Source of the DNA: Kitasatospora aureofaciens
Lineage (GTDB): Bacteria > Actinomycetota > Actinomycetes > Streptomycetales > Streptomycetaceae
Assembly (NCBI RefSeq): GCF_001188955.3
Contig: NZ_JPRF03000043.1
Span: 62,001 to 126,000 of the forward strand
Reading direction: 5' to 3'
Length of the DNA stretch: 64,000 nt
Within the stretch, counting starts at the first letter, position 1. Every line of letters begins with the position of its first letter. Made by a program: the position numbers and the translations under genes. Under the pieces are notes generated by a model. That model searched no databases and was not told the DNA's origin. It saw only the letters and a list, made by a program, of their open reading frames with translations. Below are positions 61,561 through 64,000 of the stretch, one piece after another.

Positions 61561-64000
61561 TCACGGGTTCTTCGCCGACGGCGTCGCGGTGGCGGCCGAG
61601 GCGTCCGGTGTCCTGGGCGACCCGGACGAACGCGGGGCGATGAGCTGTCCGGCCGGGGAAACCGTGTCCCCAGCGGAATCCGGCGCGGCGTCAGTGACCA
61701 GACTGATGCCGATGTGCTGGGCGAGGCCGTCGGCGAGTGCTGCCAGAGTGGGATGGCCCGCGACGAAGTCGCCTGCGAGCCTGACCCCGAACGAGGCTTC
61801 CAGACGGGTGCGCAACTCGATGCGGAGCAGGGAGTCGAACCCGAGTGCGTTCAGCGGCGTCTGCGGATCCAGGGTGCTGCCTCCCAGGCGGAGCACGGTG
61901 CGGATGTGGTCGGCGAGGTGGTTTTCGAGGGCGGTACGACGGGCGAGACCGGCTTCCACCTCCTGCAGTTCGCGTCGGATATCGCGTGCCCCGTCCTGGC
62001 CGGCCGGCCGCGCGGAGGGTTCGCACGCCTCGGGCGTGAGGAGGGCGAACAGCGAGGACGCCCGGCCGGCCGGGGGGATCCAGGTGTCCGGCGGGCCGGG
62101 GATGACGCCGGTGCGCACGCGGCCGTGGGTAAGGAGCGCCGCGAGGGCCTGGAGCCCCTCGGAGGTGGGGATGGTCTGGTAGCCGCGGCTCGCGAAGCCG
62201 GTGGCCACCCCGGTTTCCCCCCAGGGCCCCCAGTTCACGGCCAGCGTGGGCAGGTTCAGGGTGTTGCGCCAGGTGGCGAACGCGTCGAGCCAGGCGTTGG
62301 CGGCCGAGTAGGCGCCCTGGCCCGGGTTGCCGAGCAGGGAGGCCATCGAGGAGTACAGGACGAACCAGTCGAGCGGCACTGCGGCCGTGGCCTCGTGGAG
62401 ACGTCGGGCGCCAGTGACCTTGGGATGCCAGACGCGTTCGAGCTGCTCGTCGGTGATGTTGGACACTGCGGCGTCGTCGAGGACCATCGCCGCGTGGACG
62501 ACACCGCGCAGCGTGCCGCCGTCGGCGGTGGCCGCTTCCACCAGTTGCTCGGCGACACCCGGCTGAGCGATGTCGCCGAGCACGACGGTGACCTCCGTCC
62601 CCTGGTCGCGCAGTTCGGCGACGACGTGCCTGGTGTCGGCGGAGGGTGGTGTGCGTCCGTTGAGGACGAGCCGGGCGGCGCCCTGGTCCGCCAGCCAGCG
62701 GGCCGTGGCGAGGCCGACCCCGCGCAGGCCCCCGGTGATGACGTAGGCGCCGTCGGCCCGCACCGGCGACGGCGCCTCGCGCAGTACGGCGGTGGTGGTG
62801 CCCTCACCGGGTACGGTCAGGACCAGCTTGCCGATGTGCCCGGCGCCGGCCATGAGGCGGAAGGCGTCGGCAGCCCGTGCGAGTGGATAGGTCCGGCACG
62901 GCAGCGGGGCGAGGGTGCCCCGGCCGAATTCGGCCATGACCTCGGCCATCAGCTCGGCGAAGGCGTCCGCGCGGTCACGCTGGAGTTCCGTCAGGTCGAC
63001 CGTGCTCATGGTGATGTTGTGCCGCAGCGGCGCGAGACCGAGCGGGGTGTCGGCCAGGATGTCGCGCACGCCAAGCTCGACGAACCTGCCGAAGGGGCGC
63101 AGCGTCTCCAGTCCCGCTCTGATGGCCGGTCCGGACAGGGAGTTGAGCACCACGTCGACACCGTCTCCGTCGGTGGCGGCGCGGGTCTGCTCGACGAAGT
63201 CCAGCGAGCGGGAGTCCATGACGTGCCGCAGGCCCATCTCGCGCAGGTACCGGCGCTTGTCCTCGCTGCCTGCGGTGGCGAGGACCTCGGCCCCCAGGTG
63301 CCGGGCGACCGTGATCGCGGCCAGTCCGGTTCCGCCGGTGGCGCTGTGGATCAGGACGCGTTCGCCGCCGGTGAGTCTGGCGACGTGGCGCAGGGCGTAC
63401 CAGGCGGTGAGGTAGGCGATGGGCAGCCCGGCGGCCTGCTCGGTGGACAGGCCCGCGGGGAGGGGAGCCACTGCGGTGGCGGGAAGGGTCGCGAAAGTGG
63501 CGAACAGGCCGCCCCGCACGTCGACGGCAAGGACGTCGTCGCCGGCGCGCAGGTGCCTGACTCCCGGTCCGACGGCGGTGACCACGCCGGCGGCTTCGAA
63601 GCCGATCCGGTGACCCGCTTCGTCGTCGGTGGCGAGCATGCCCATGGCGGTGAGCACGTCGCGGAAGTTCATGCCCGCGGCGTGCAGGCGCAGTTCGACC
63701 TCGCCGGGGCCCGGTGCACGTCGTGGCGTGGGGGTCAGGCGCAGGGCGTCGAGGTCACCGAGTGACCCCGCATGGAGCTGCAAGCGGTCGACGCCGTAAC
63801 TCACGGTGCGGGTGACGGCGGTGGCGCGTTCGGTGTCGGACAAAGGGGCGTACGCCAGCCGGGCGACGGTCCGGGTGTCCCCGCGCAGGGCGATCTCGTC
63901 CTCCGGGGGGTCGGTGAGGAGTTCGGCCGCGAGCCGGCTGAGGTCGACGTCGGCCGGGTCGGTGTCGATGAGGGTCGCCCGCAGTTCCGGGTGTTCGTGC
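61561..64000 (-). CDS. Type I polyketide synthase, C-terminal ER-KR-ACP (continues beyond window)
   Basis: The visible 813 residues are the C-terminal end of a large PKS. An enoylreductase comes first (G-M-N-F-R-D-V-L, G-F-E-A-A-G-V-V, NADPH loop H-S-A-T-G-G-T-G). Next is a ketoreductase with T-G-G-L-R-G-V-G, the B-type-like V-L-D-D motif and the catalytic S-S-M-A / Y-S-A-A-N-A. Last is an acyl carrier protein with L-G-F-D-S-L-L-R, whose Ser carries phosphopantetheine. No thioesterase follows. ER and KR together mean full reduction if a DH lies upstream. The start is beyond 64000. Confidence 0.93.
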   Translation of the reverse strand, partial: HEHPELRATLIDTDPADVDLSRLAAELLTDPPEDEIALRGDTRTVARLAYAPLSDTERATAVTRTVSYGVDRLQLHAGSLGDLDALRLTPTPRRAPGPGEVELRLHAAGMNFRDVLTAMGMLATDDEAGHRIGFEAAGVVTAVGPGVRHLRAGDDVLAVDVRGGLFATFATLPATAVAPLPAGLSTEQAAGLPIAYLTAWYALRHVARLTGGERVLIHSATGGTGLAAITVARHLGAEVLATAGSEDKRRYLREMGLRHVMDSRSLDFVEQTRAATDGDGVDVVLNSLSGPAIRAGLETLRPFGRFVELGVRDILADTPLGLAPLRHNITMSTVDLTELQRDRADAFAELMAEVMAEFGRGTLAPLPCRTYPLARAADAFRLMAGAGHIGKLVLTVPGEGTTTAVLREAPSPVRADGAYVITGGLRGVGLATARWLADQGAARLVLNGRTPPSADTRHVVAELRDQGTEVTVVLGDIAQPGVAEQLVEAATADGGTLRGVVHAAMVLDDAAVSNITDEQLERVWHPKVTGARRLHEATAAVPLDWFVLYSSMASLLGNPGQGAYSAANAWLDAFATWRNTLNLPTLAVNWGPWGETGVATGFASRGYQTIPTSEGLQALAALLTHGRVRTGVIPGPPDTWIPPAGRASSLFALLTPEACEPSARPAGQDGARDIRRELQEVEAGLARRTALENHLADHIRTVLRLGGSTLDPQTPLNALGFDSLLRIELRTRLEASFGVRLAGDFVAGHPTLAALADGLAQHIGISLVTDAAPDSAGDTVSPAGQLIAPRSSGSPRTPDASAATATPSAKNP

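Noticed and set aside
1..64000. tRNA or rRNA genes, att sites
   Set aside because: None recognised by eye; tRNAscan and an att-site search would be needed to exclude them.

Overview
The window is very GC-rich (low-70s % by eye), with GTG and TTG starts, strong GGAGG-type ribosome sites and gene families typical of Streptomycetaceae (SARP-LAL regulator, HATPase/STAS signalling proteins, ricin-type secreted lectins, modular PKS). The source is most likely a Streptomyces or Kitasatospora chromosome; the sequence does not fix the species.

Region 1 (1-17.8 kb) is a clavam-type beta-lactam biosynthetic cluster. An operon ceaS-bls-pah-cas builds clavaminate from arginine and a C3 unit and ends at a strong hairpin. 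An ornithine acetyltransferase (oat) follows. Around them lie homologues of the S. clavuligerus clavam genes: a Cvm1-like aldo-keto reductase (cut by the left edge), a Cvm5-like flavin monooxygenase, a Cvm6-like aminotransferase and a Cvm7-like SARP regulator. The clavulanic-acid-specific genes (claR, car, cyp, oppA) are not seen, so a 5S clavam is the likelier product. A MetX-like alpha/beta hydrolase and a coupled ATP-grasp ligase/MFS exporter pair suggest an aminoacylated, exported clavam.

Region 2 (18-30 kb) is accessory DNA with transposase and enzyme remnants. It holds a compact candidate conflict module: a Nudix-like protein, divergent from an operon of a 1477-residue caspase-STAND ATPase-propeller protein and an LCAT-like lipase. 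A cyclic-phosphate-processing receiver (cREC) protein and a small unknown protein follow.

Region 3 (30-38.8 kb) has a MarR/ene-reductase/quinone-oxidoreductase locus with a clear operator palindrome, small unknown genes, a STAS protein, a secreted lectin and two diverged broken copies of a HEAT-like gene.

Region 4 (38.87-42.10 kb) is an intact-ended IS701-like element (21-bp inverted repeats, TTAG target duplication) that carries an S53 (sedolisin) peptidase gene beside a frameshifted transposase.

Region 5 (42-56 kb) is an island of repetitive, probably surface or secreted proteins: IPT/TIG-domain proteins (one with five apparently identical 237-bp tandem repeats), two inverted beta-helix paralogues (one decayed), a Gly-rich/DUF11 protein and a YVTN-propeller/IPT pseudogene fused by deletion to a truncated MFS gene. 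Direct and inverted duplications run through it.

Region 6 (56-64 kb) holds another lectin, decayed helicase and transposase fragments, an IS21-type transposase, an anti-sigma-like HATPase, and the C-terminal ER-KR-ACP end of a reducing type I PKS that leaves the window.
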